From NCBI GenBank assembly GCA_934636245.1, contig CAKUAI010000032.1:1-28766 (forward strand): a stretch of 28,766 bases of DNA, given 5' to 3'. Source of the DNA: an uncultured Coriobacteriales bacterium. GTDB taxonomy: Bacteria; Actinomycetota; Coriobacteriia; Coriobacteriales; UMGS124. Made by a program: the position numbers and the translations under genes. Of this stretch, positions 21,765-28,766 are shown one piece after another. How positions within the stretch are numbered: position 1 is the stretch's first letter; each line of letters begins with the position of its first letter. Under the pieces are notes generated by a model, which worked only from the letters and a program-made list of their open reading frames with translations, was not told the DNA's origin and searched no databases.

Positions 21765-21796
21765 GGCCCCGCTGTCGTGTGCGCGGCAGCGGGGCC
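21765..21796 (-). terminator. Rho-independent terminator between convergent genes
   Basis: GGCCCCGCTG (21765-21774) pairs perfectly with CAGCGGGGCC (21787-21796). On the minus strand ATTTTGCGG follows, so it probably ends the reductase transcript at 21835. It lies inside the duplicated flank whose weaker counterpart is near 14655. Confidence 0.7.
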
Positions 21797-21834
21797 CGTT
21801 GGTGAAGGGGGTGCGAAAGGTTCCCGGTCTCGGC

Positions 21835-24147
21835 CTACAGCGTCTCGAGGTACTCCTCGATCTTTTCGCCGGCGGTCTTGCCGGAGAGATAGGCCCACAT
21901 CTGCAGCTCGCCGCCGAAGGCGATAGCGGGCATACACATGTTGCAGTTGCCGCCCGCATACAGACCGGCGATGGGCTCGTCAGAGGCGTCGAGCACGCGC
22001 ATGTTGAGGTCGGTTACCAGGCCGCCGCCGGAGTTGTACGTGCGGGGCATGGCCTTGATGGCGTAGTAGGGAGCGCCATCGACAGCCTTGAGGTACTGGG
22101 CATCCTTGCCGAACTCGGCGTCATTGCCGCTTGTGCAGGCGTCGTTGTAGGTGACGATGGTCTCGGTGAACACACCTGGGTCCATGTCCATCTTCTCGGC
22201 CAGCTCCTCGAGCGTGTCGGCGTGCACGATGAAGCCCTGCGCCTCACCGGCTGCCAGGACGTCTGCCATCTCGGGGATGGGCTCGTTCAGCGGGAACGTC
22301 GCGAAGCCGCAGCACAGGAAGAGCTGCGTGTTGTTCTCTGCGAAGCCGTTTGCTGCGATGTCGTCGATCTGAGGCTGAGACCAGACGGTCCAGTACAGCG
22401 GGCCGTCGGTGCCCCACGACCACGTGCCGCCTTCGTTGATGTGACGCGTGCCGTCGGGATAGACATAGATGGCGTCGCGGGCGGCGCTCATGATGTTGGG
22501 CACGTCGTTGAGCGACCAACAGGCCGTGTCGCCGCGCCAGACGTCCTCCTGTCCCTCCAGGTAGTTGATGGGGAAGCCGGAAAGAATCTTGGCCGAGGCG
22601 ATATTGTGCACGCTGCCTGCGATGCAGCCTTCCATGCCGTCCAGCCTGCCGCCGGCATCAAGGGCGGACGCCATCATGTTACCTGTATTCTGCGTCATGC
22701 CGAGCACGGCCCAGTCGCCGGCCTGTGCGCCCTGCACCCACGTCTGCATCTTCTCCGGGTCGCCGGCGAAGCCGCCCTCGGAGATCATGACGGCCTTGGC
22801 GTGAATGATGTACTCGGTTCCGTCGTAGACGTTGTGAGCCTTCACGCCCGTGACCTTGCCGTCTTCGATGATGAGCTCGTCGGCTGAGGTTTCGAGCAGG
22901 TACTGGCCGCCCATGCCCACGAAATCGCGAATCATCTGGTCGAAGCAGCGATGCAGCGTGGCGAGGTTGTCTTCGCCCCTGTAGCCGCAGTAGTAGTACT
23001 GCGAGGCATACTGCGTGCCCCAGAAGCCGGGCTTGGGCTGGCCGAAGTAGAAGCCGTGGCTGTAGAGCCAGTCCACCATGGGGCCGCTCTCGGCGAGCTC
23101 GTAGTCCCACGTGGCAAGCTTGTCCTCGGAGGGATTTGTGGCCTCAACGATGTAGTCCTTCATCTCGTCGATGTCGTACATGGGTTCGCCGCCGTTGTAG
23201 CGGTCGGCGGTGACCTGCGAGTTGACGGCGAAAAGGCTCGTCGTGGCGCAGGAGGTTCCGCCGTAGAGCGCTGCCTTCTCCAGAGCCAGGACGCTCACCT
23301 CTCGTCCGGCCGCCTGCTGCATCTCGGCGACGCGCGTGCATGCGGCGCAGCCCGTGCCGCCCATGCCGCACACGACCACGTCTACGTCGTACTCGACCGT
23401 CTTGCCCTCATGTGTCTTGGACGGCTTGTTGACGTGGAAGTTCTCGATAGCCTTCGGGTCGGTTCCGGCAGCCTCGAGTGCCTGGGCGACGCACTTGTCG
23501 ACAGCGGCCTTGATAGCGTTGGAGGTGATGGTCGCGCCGGAGATGGCGTCCACGGCCGTGCACTGGGAGTCGCAGATGCGCGGGATAATGAGCTTGGCAG
23601 CGTCGAGGATGTGGCCTGTCTCAGCGCACTGATCGACGCGAATGCCCTGGATGAGCTTGTCGCTCACCGTGACGGTCACCGGGACCTCGCGGGCGACGGA
23701 GAAGCCGTGCGCGCTGGCCTTGTACGTGCCGGCCTGCATGACGACTTCGGGCAGCTCAGTTGAGGCGCCGGTTGCCTGGGCGACGCAGTCGGCCGCAGCC
23801 TTGAGGACGGCGTCGCTCGTGTGCGTGGCGCCGCCGATGGCGTCGACTTCGACGGCCTGAGCGTCAAGGATTGCCTGCTCAAGCTGGGTCGCCGCGGTGC
23901 CGCCGATAGTGCTCGTTTCAGAGACGGCGTCGATGGTGACGTCGGTGATTGCTGCGGTGTCGAACGTCATGGTTACCGTGACGTCGCCGCCGAAGCCAGG
24001 GTAGGTCGCCGAATACGTGCCGGGCGTATACGACGCGGCGGTTGCCTCGCTGGCCAGGGAGCGGCCTGCAACCGAGGAAATGCCTGCAACGGCGGCGACT
24101 GCGGCTGCTCCGGCTACGACCTGGCGACGGGTCTGCATGGATTCCAT
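21835..24147 (-). CDS. Tat-exported FAD reductase with two N-terminal FMN-binding domains
   Basis: This 770-residue protein has a twin-arginine signal (TRRQVVAGA, RR at 7-8). Two tandem FMN-binding domains follow at about 40-125 and 135-225, each with an ApbE-type flavinylation motif: DAIGGAT at 102-108 and DAISGAT at 200-206. The FAD reductase domain begins near 253, with GMGGTG at 261-266. One protein would thus hold two covalent FMN and one FAD, a likely electron wire to an extracellular acceptor. The order is reversed from the 8794-10731 reductase, where FMN is C-terminal. AGGGG supports the start. The upstream same-strand LysR gene is its probable regulator. Confidence 0.88.
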   Translation of the reverse strand: MESMQTRRQVVAGAAAVAAVAGISSVAGRSLASEATAASYTPGTYSATYPGFGGDVTVTMTFDTAAITDVTIDAVSETSTIGGTAATQLEQAILDAQAVEVDAIGGATHTSDAVLKAAADCVAQATGASTELPEVVMQAGTYKASAHGFSVAREVPVTVTVSDKLIQGIRVDQCAETGHILDAAKLIIPRICDSQCTAVDAISGATITSNAIKAAVDKCVAQALEAAGTDPKAIENFHVNKPSKTHEGKTVEYDVDVVVCGMGGTGCAACTRVAEMQQAAGREVSVLALEKAALYGGTSCATTSLFAVNSQVTADRYNGGEPMYDIDEMKDYIVEATNPSEDKLATWDYELAESGPMVDWLYSHGFYFGQPKPGFWGTQYASQYYYCGYRGEDNLATLHRCFDQMIRDFVGMGGQYLLETSADELIIEDGKVTGVKAHNVYDGTEYIIHAKAVMISEGGFAGDPEKMQTWVQGAQAGDWAVLGMTQNTGNMMASALDAGGRLDGMEGCIAGSVHNIASAKILSGFPINYLEGQEDVWRGDTACWSLNDVPNIMSAARDAIYVYPDGTRHINEGGTWSWGTDGPLYWTVWSQPQIDDIAANGFAENNTQLFLCCGFATFPLNEPIPEMADVLAAGEAQGFIVHADTLEELAEKMDMDPGVFTETIVTYNDACTSGNDAEFGKDAQYLKAVDGAPYYAIKAMPRTYNSGGGLVTDLNMRVLDASDEPIAGLYAGGNCNMCMPAIAFGGELQMWAYLSGKTAGEKIEEYLETL

Positions 24148-24305
24148 ACTGTTCCCCTATCTGTAGTTGAGAACGGTGACCATGGGTCAGCGTCTCGCCC
24201 CTTGCGGGACGCTCCGTTCCCGAGAGGCACTCCCCGTGCCTCCTTATCTGGGGTCCAGCATGGCCCTAAAGACGGGCATAATCCAACGAAACCTCTTCAT
24301 GGGGG
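24148..24305 (-). promoter_or_regulatory. leader region with two hairpins before the double-FMN reductase
   Basis: GAGGCAC (24224-24230) pairs with GTGCCTC (24236-24242) around a 5-nt loop. GCGTCTCGC (24190-24198) pairs with GCGGGACGC (24204-24212), with one G-T pair. Neither is followed by a U-run on the minus strand. They may mark the end of the LysR transcript or shape the reductase leader. No -35/-10 pair was convincing. Confidence 0.4.
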
Positions 24306-25280
24306 TCATGCAAATGCGTCATACAGCGTTACTGCCTGGACTTTCGCGCGTGCGACATCAATGCCGCTTTCGGCGGATACGCGACGGGCAATCTCAGCGA
24401 ACAGCTCAATGCCCGGTCGTGCGCCCGCTTTGCGCCAGACCATCGTGATGGGCAGGAGCCCCAGGCCTTCGATGCGCCTGAACATGAGGCCGCCCTTGCA
24501 GAAAGACGCGAGGTCCGAGTTGCAAAACGAGATGGTACGGCATTGCCCGCAGCGGGCGAGGAGTCGGACGTCTTCGAGGCTGTCGTTCCACGACACGGCG
24601 GACGAGTCTATCCCGAAGCCGTCGGACAACCAGCTGCGCATGGCCGCGCGATATTCGTCTGAGCGGGAGGCGCGGAACATGCATATTGTCGGGGCAACTT
24701 CGGGCAAGTTGCTTTGCGAGATGGCGGCTGGAGCGGCGAGGGAATCGTCGGGGGCCATGGCAAGGTAGACCCCGTTGTAGGCCACGATTTGCTGTGCCGC
24801 CCATGCGCTATGCTCGGGTATCGGGGCATGGGCGATAATGTAGGCATCGAGCGTGCCCTTGCGCACCTGAATCGGCAAATCCTCGCTCGATGCATCCGCA
24901 TCGGCACCCCTCAAAACGACTCGTTGGCCGGTTTCATTGCGGAAGCGTCGGATGGTTTCGGGAAAGTCCTCGGCCAAGCCCGCGCCGTAGTAGCCGATTC
25001 TGACAGTGGATTCGCCCAGCTCATGATAGGTCTGCAGGTTTCGCTCGGCGCGTTGGGTGCGCTCGACGATGGCGCGGGCGTCGTCAAGAAAGACGTGGCC
25101 CTCCGGGGTAAGCTCGACCGCTCGGCCGGTTCGGTCGAACAGGCGCACGCCCAGCTCGCGCTCGAGCGTCGCAACCGCGTGGCTGACCGTTGTCTGGACA
25201 ACGTGACACACTTCAGCCGCGCGGGTGAAGCCGCCCATCTCTGCGACGGCGACAAAGTATTCGAGCTGGCGAATTTCCAT
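24306..25280 (-). CDS. LysR-family regulator, upstream of the double-FMN reductase
   Basis: This 324-residue protein has a canonical LysR N-terminus, MEIRQLEYFVAVAEMGGFTR, with HTH through AVATLERELGVRLFDR and TPEGHVF (residues 1-65). A periplasmic-binding-like effector domain follows to the end. The length is normal. GGAGG lies 9 nt before the start. It is on the same strand as and directly upstream of the reductase at 21835-24147, so it probably controls that gene in response to the substrate. The ligand is unknown. Confidence 0.88.
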   Translation of the reverse strand: MEIRQLEYFVAVAEMGGFTRAAEVCHVVQTTVSHAVATLERELGVRLFDRTGRAVELTPEGHVFLDDARAIVERTQRAERNLQTYHELGESTVRIGYYGAGLAEDFPETIRRFRNETGQRVVLRGADADASSEDLPIQVRKGTLDAYIIAHAPIPEHSAWAAQQIVAYNGVYLAMAPDDSLAAPAAISQSNLPEVAPTICMFRASRSDEYRAAMRSWLSDGFGIDSSAVSWNDSLEDVRLLARCGQCRTISFCNSDLASFCKGGLMFRRIEGLGLLPITMVWRKAGARPGIELFAEIARRVSAESGIDVARAKVQAVTLYDAFA

Positions 25281-25344
25281 ACCCCTAAGCCTCCCATCTC
25301 AAGGGGCGCACGCATGATGAAACCTCCCGCCCCGCCGCCCTTCC

Positions 25345-26229
25345 CTACCTATACGACCTGCGCAGAGAGCGCATGTAGGTGAGGAACCACTGCTGGGCTT
25401 CGGTGGGCACGGTGTCGCGGCGCCAGCAGATGGAGAAGCCCCACGGCAGCTCCTTCACGGGGACGCCCACGGTCTTCTCGGACTCCGCGGTCGCTTCGAT
25501 GTGGTTGCGGCAGGTGAGGCCGAGCGCCTTGCCGGCACGGGCGTACTCGTAGACGCGGATCATCTCGCCGGTGAAGCGGATGTCGCAGTCGATGTGCCGT
25601 TGCGCAAGCATTTGGATGAGCAAGCCGGTGTTTTGGTAGTCGTCGCCCATCATAAGTACCGTGCGCCCCTTTAGGTCGGACAGGGCGATGTCGTCTCGGC
25701 GTGCGAGAGGGTCGGTGCGGTTGACCCAGAAGAACTGGTAGTCGTCCACGAGCGGCGTCGCCTCGAACGTCTCGGACACCGGGTTCACGAGCAGGGCAAA
25801 GTTGTAGTCACCTTCGGCCAGGTGCCGCGCGCACTCCACATCGGGCAGTTCCTCGCAGGCCACTACCTGGCAGTTTGCCGAGTTGCGATTGAAGGTCTCG
25901 ATGACGTCTTCCCCCAGGTATCCTAAAAGGCCCACCGAGCAGCCCAGGCGAATGACGTTGCTCGCGTGTGCGGTGATGGCGTCGAGACCCCGGCGCAGCT
26001 CGCCGAGGTCGCGTTCGAACCCCTCGGCATAGGTGAGGAAGAGCTTGCCGTGCTCGGTGAGGGGAGAGGTGCCGGGCGCCCCGCTCCACAGGTGCACGCC
26101 GAGCTCCTGTTCGAGCCTGCGCATCGCCCCGCCCAGGCCCTGGGGAGTGATTCCGAGGTCCTTTGCGGCCCGTGCCAGGCTGTGCTGGCGTTGAAGCGTT
26201 GCGAAGTACGAGAACGCTTTGGTGTCCAT
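25345..26229 (-). CDS. LysR-family regulator, divergent from the fourth reductase
   Basis: This 294-residue protein starts MDTKAFSYFATLQRQHSLAR and has the LysR winged HTH in residues 1-60 (AAKDLGITPQGLGGAMRRLE). An effector-binding domain follows from about 90. GGGGGGA lies about 10 nt before the ATG at 26229; an upstream in-frame start at 26370 lacks support. It is divergent from the reductase at 26619 across a 389-bp gap, the standard arrangement for a LysR protein and its target. It is followed after 64 bp by the first LysR gene, to which it is only distantly similar. Confidence 0.87.
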   Translation of the reverse strand: MDTKAFSYFATLQRQHSLARAAKDLGITPQGLGGAMRRLEQELGVHLWSGAPGTSPLTEHGKLFLTYAEGFERDLGELRRGLDAITAHASNVIRLGCSVGLLGYLGEDVIETFNRNSANCQVVACEELPDVECARHLAEGDYNFALLVNPVSETFEATPLVDDYQFFWVNRTDPLARRDDIALSDLKGRTVLMMGDDYQNTGLLIQMLAQRHIDCDIRFTGEMIRVYEYARAGKALGLTCRNHIEATAESEKTVGVPVKELPWGFSICWRRDTVPTEAQQWFLTYMRSLRRSYR

Positions 26230-26618
26230 GCTTGTGCATCCCCCCTGATGCTGAAGCGGCGCCGTGGTGGCCTTATGCGCGCATTCTACCTCGTATGGGC
26301 GGCGAAGCGCGAGCAGGCGCAGGGCGAGAAACGGGAGGGGTGCTGCGGTGCCCGCGATACCGCAGGACAAGAAGCAGGCAAAAAGACGCGGTGTTCGCGT
26401 TGCCGTGGTGTTGTCCTACGGTTTTTTCAGCCTGTGCGGCGTCGGCAGAAACGCTTGCTTTCGATTTTTAAAGTACGTGTTTCCCGAGGCTCGAGGCTTT
26501 CAAATCCTCAAGCCCGTGATGTCGGGCTGGCTTCACATCCCCTTCGTACTATGCAATCAGTCGCTGGGTCCAAGGGGGAACCGGCGCAGGTATCGTATGA
26601 GATGCGAAGGAGATTTCA
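26230..26618. promoter_or_regulatory. divergent control region with candidate LysR site
   Basis: This 389-bp gap holds no supported gene; plus-strand frames here lack coding character. GGCTT-N10-AAGCC (26495-26514) contains a T-N11-A arrangement as expected for a LysR box, and AGCCCG/CGGGCT forms a small hairpin just downstream. An AT-rich stretch around 26455-26480 and a TACTAT (26547-26552) are possible promoter parts. AAGGAG lies upstream of the reductase start. Confidence 0.45.
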
Positions 26619-28325
26619 ATGGCACTTGAGATGACCCGCCGCAATGCAATCGCTGCCGCCGCAGTCGCAGGCGTTGCAGCCGCCGGCGTCGCCGGTACTG
26701 CCCATGCCGAGGTTGAGAAGCAGGCCGCCGCTGGCGTCGTGACTGCTGACGCCTCCATTGACTCGGCCACCGTTTTCGGCTTCACCTCCGAGAAGCCCGC
26801 GTTCATGACCGCTCCCGAGCCTGTTGCCGACGACCAGATCGTCGACACGGCCGAGACCGAGGTCCTCATCATCGGTGCCGGCCTGTCCGGCTGCTGCGCC
26901 GCCCGTGCCGCGGCTGAGAACGGCGCGAAGGTCATCGTCGTCGAGAAGATGGACCAGGTCTCCGAGCGCGGCGCCGGTGCCGGCACCATCAACTCCAAGC
27001 TGTCCGTCTCCTTTGAGGACGGCACCGTGACCGACATTCCCTCGGCAGAGTTCCGCTGGATGCAAACCTGCGGCAACCGCTGCAACGAGGCTCTCATCGC
27101 CCAGTACATGGCCCGCTCTGGTGAGGCTGCCGACTGGCTGTGCGAGGCTGGCGAGAAGCACCATTGCTCGATGGGCATCTGGGACGGCTACAGCCGCAAC
27201 CCGTTGCTTCCCGACGAGCCCGGCTACGTCTGCATGGGCGGCACCGACGAGAGCGACCTCACCATCCCCGGCGGCTCTTTCGTCGCGGCCGACGTGTGCC
27301 ACCTCGAGGCCATCGAGAACGGCGCCGAGTTCCGCTTCAACACCAAGGCCGAGTACCTGCTGCAGGACGAGTCCGGCGCGGTGACGGGCGCCGTTGTGTC
27401 CGACGCCGACGGCTACAAGAAGATCGTCGCCTCCAAGGGCGTCGTCATCGCCACGGGCGACATTGCCGGCGACGAGGAGATGTGCAGCTACTACTGCCCC
27501 GAGGCCCTCACCGTGCCGAGCGTGTACACGCCCGTCGGAGCCAACACCGGCGACGGCCACAAGATGATCCTGTGGGCCGGCGGCACCATGCAGTCTGCTC
27601 CCTTCCCGCCCATGCTGCACCCCCAGCGCTGGGCCGACCCCGGCTCGAACCAGCTCGAGGGCCCCTTCCTCTATGTCAACGAGAAGGGCGAGCGCTTCTT
27701 CAACGAGGGTACCTGGGTCCAGGCCCGCTCGCTGCAGATCATGAAGCACACCGCCGACGACTGCGCTTGGTCCATCTTCGACTCCAGCTGGCCCGAGGAC
27801 CTCATGGCCTCCTTCCCCTACGGCGGCGGCATGTTCTGGGACATGTTCCGCTACAAGGGCGAGTCGGATTACCAGACCACCATCGACTACTACACGCAGT
27901 CGCTCATCGACAACGAGGGCTACACCTACGAGAAGGCCGACACGCTCGAGGAGCTCGCTGAGAAGATCGGCGTGCCTGCCGAGCAGCTGACCGCCACGGT
28001 CGAGCGCTACAACGCCCTGTGCGCCGAGGGCGTCGATGAGGACTTCTGCAAGAACCCCGCGCTGCTTTACCCCATCGACGAGCCGCCGTTCTACGCCTCC
28101 AAGGTCGGCGCGGTTCTGCTCGAGGTCGTCGGCGGCGCCAAGATCGACACCAACCTGCAGTGCCTCGACGCCCAGGGCAACCCCATCCCTGGCCTGTACG
28201 CGATTGGCAATGCCGGTGGCGACTCCTACGCCGTTGACTACCCCATCAACGTCCCTGGTAACAGCCACGGCCGCGCCCTCACCCAGGGCTACCTCGTCGG
28301 CCGCAAGCTCGCCGGCGTGGAGTAA
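26619..28325 (+). CDS. Tat-exported FAD-binding reductase without FMN domain
   Basis: This 568-residue flavoprotein has a twin-arginine signal (TRRNAIAAAAVAG, RR at 7-8, cleavage likely after AHA near 30). A linker of about 45 residues leads to FAD-binding GAGLSG at 86-91. The reductase body ends with PGLYAIGNAGGDSYAVDYP and a typical NSHGRALTQGYLVG flavin contact. It has no FMN or haem motif, so it needs an external electron donor. AAGGAG lies 7 nt before the ATG. The acceptor is unknown. Third codon positions are almost all G or C, which suggests high expression. The divergent LysR gene is its likely regulator. Confidence 0.87.
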   Translation: MALEMTRRNAIAAAAVAGVAAAGVAGTAHAEVEKQAAAGVVTADASIDSATVFGFTSEKPAFMTAPEPVADDQIVDTAETEVLIIGAGLSGCCAARAAAENGAKVIVVEKMDQVSERGAGAGTINSKLSVSFEDGTVTDIPSAEFRWMQTCGNRCNEALIAQYMARSGEAADWLCEAGEKHHCSMGIWDGYSRNPLLPDEPGYVCMGGTDESDLTIPGGSFVAADVCHLEAIENGAEFRFNTKAEYLLQDESGAVTGAVVSDADGYKKIVASKGVVIATGDIAGDEEMCSYYCPEALTVPSVYTPVGANTGDGHKMILWAGGTMQSAPFPPMLHPQRWADPGSNQLEGPFLYVNEKGERFFNEGTWVQARSLQIMKHTADDCAWSIFDSSWPEDLMASFPYGGGMFWDMFRYKGESDYQTTIDYYTQSLIDNEGYTYEKADTLEELAEKIGVPAEQLTATVERYNALCAEGVDEDFCKNPALLYPIDEPPFYASKVGAVLLEVVGGAKIDTNLQCLDAQGNPIPGLYAIGNAGGDSYAVDYPINVPGNSHGRALTQGYLVGRKLAGVE

Positions 28326-28371
28326 GCCCCGCACAAGAGTCCCACTATAGAAGGCATCCCCCTGCCTGAGC

Positions 28372-28412
28372 GCCCCGCATGCGGCCACCCCCTGACGGCC
28401 TGCATGCGGGGC
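28372..28412 (+). terminator. terminator of the fourth reductase
   Basis: GCCCCGCATGC (28372-28382) pairs perfectly over 11 bp with GCATGCGGGGC (28402-28412), followed by GTATTTGT. It lies 47 bp after the reductase stop. Confidence 0.75.
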
Positions 28413-28766
28413 GTATTTGTGCTGGGCGGCACCGACGTGGTAGGCGGTGCGCTGAAGGCGGGGGCTGTGCGCGTCTCACGGGTAAAAGCGCCGTATTGGT
28501 CCGTGCCCCGCGGATTCCATCGACGAGGGTTGTCCTCGCTTGCGGTTTTGCAGGTGGTTTCGCGGCAAAAGCGAGTTAGTCGACGGGAATTAACCGCACG
28601 GATTTGTTCGGGGGCTGTTCATGGCTGTTGTATAAAACGGTCGCGGCGAACCCTAATGAAGGGGTGTTGGGGAAGCCGCCGCGGCCCCTAAACACATAAC
28701 GGGGCGCCGGCCGTGAAGCCGACGCCCCGCCCGGGGGGGTGTGCTATGCGGGGCCATATGGCCCCA
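28413..28766. other. right-end intergenic region with hairpins
   Basis: No gene is convincing; a 95-codon frame from 28404 starts inside the terminator and lacks a ribosome site and coding character. GGGGCGCCGGC (28701-28711) pairs with GCCGACGCCCC (28718-28728) with one mismatch. GGGGCCATATGGCCCC (28750-28765) is a perfect 16-bp palindrome at the window edge. They may be terminator structures of a gene beyond the window. TTGTATAAAAC near 28629-28639 could be part of a promoter. Confidence 0.45.

Noticed and set aside
26264..26629. 121-residue frame between the LysR gene and the fourth reductase
   Set aside because: It overlaps the control region and the reductase start, has no ribosome site and lacks the G/C third-position bias of real genes here.
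26616..28388. Long minus-strand frame opposite the fourth reductase
   Set aside because: It is a shadow of a gene with clear Tat and FAD motifs and begins inside the terminator.
28404..28691. 95-residue plus-strand frame at the right end
   Set aside because: It begins inside the reductase terminator, has no ribosome site, and lacks coding-type codon use.

Overview
The window looks like a piece of chromosome from a high-GC actinobacterium of the class Coriobacteriia, most likely Eggerthellaceae or a near relative such as the Slackia/Olsenella side. This is inferred from strong G/C preference at third codon positions, four Tat-exported FAD-binding reductases of the fumarate-reductase/flavocytochrome c type, and a LuxR regulator with about 12 membrane segments. 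No rRNA, tRNA, phage structural gene, transposase or CRISPR array was seen.

Layout. 1-482: strong hairpins and a 39-bp tandem repeat, no convincing gene. 483-5276 (minus): a two-gene heteromeric ABC exporter followed by a BrnQ branched-chain amino-acid carrier. 5573-8506 (plus, divergent): a tight three-gene operon of a divergent MoeA-like protein, a SAM-dependent methyltransferase and a DUF364 putative metal-chelation protein, behind a structured leader. 8794-12319: a Tat FAD/FMN reductase and its divergent 12-TM LuxR regulator. 12320-18230: an accessory island with two AAA ATPases of the DUF4143 type, a stand-alone HipA-like kinase, several gene relics, iteron-like promoter repeats and three copies of an 80-bp palindromic element. 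18231-20822 (minus): a Tat FAD reductase and a MerR regulator. 20925-21671 (plus): a relic ATPase tail and an intact Phd/RelE-type toxin-antitoxin pair. 21835-26229 (minus): a double-FMN FAD reductase, a LysR regulator and a second LysR regulator. 26619-28325 (plus): a fourth Tat FAD reductase, divergent from the second LysR gene. 28326-28766: hairpins and no supported gene.

How it works together. Each of the four reductases sits next to its own regulator (LuxR, MerR, LysR, LysR). This suggests a set of separately induced exported reductases for different organic electron acceptors. Two carry FMN-attachment motifs, two do not, and no cytochrome or quinol dehydrogenase is encoded nearby.

The accessory island shows repeated duplication and decay. 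The 3' end of the RelE-type toxin is duplicated behind the first ATPase, and the 3' end of that ATPase survives as a 33-bp relic in front of the intact toxin-antitoxin operon. Two further ATPase-tail relics can be seen. The three 80-bp elements lie between these genes, keep exactly the same length, and show compensatory base changes in their stems. The best candidates for something undescribed are this element family, the repeat-marked ATPase promoters, and the MoeA-like/methyltransferase/DUF364 operon.
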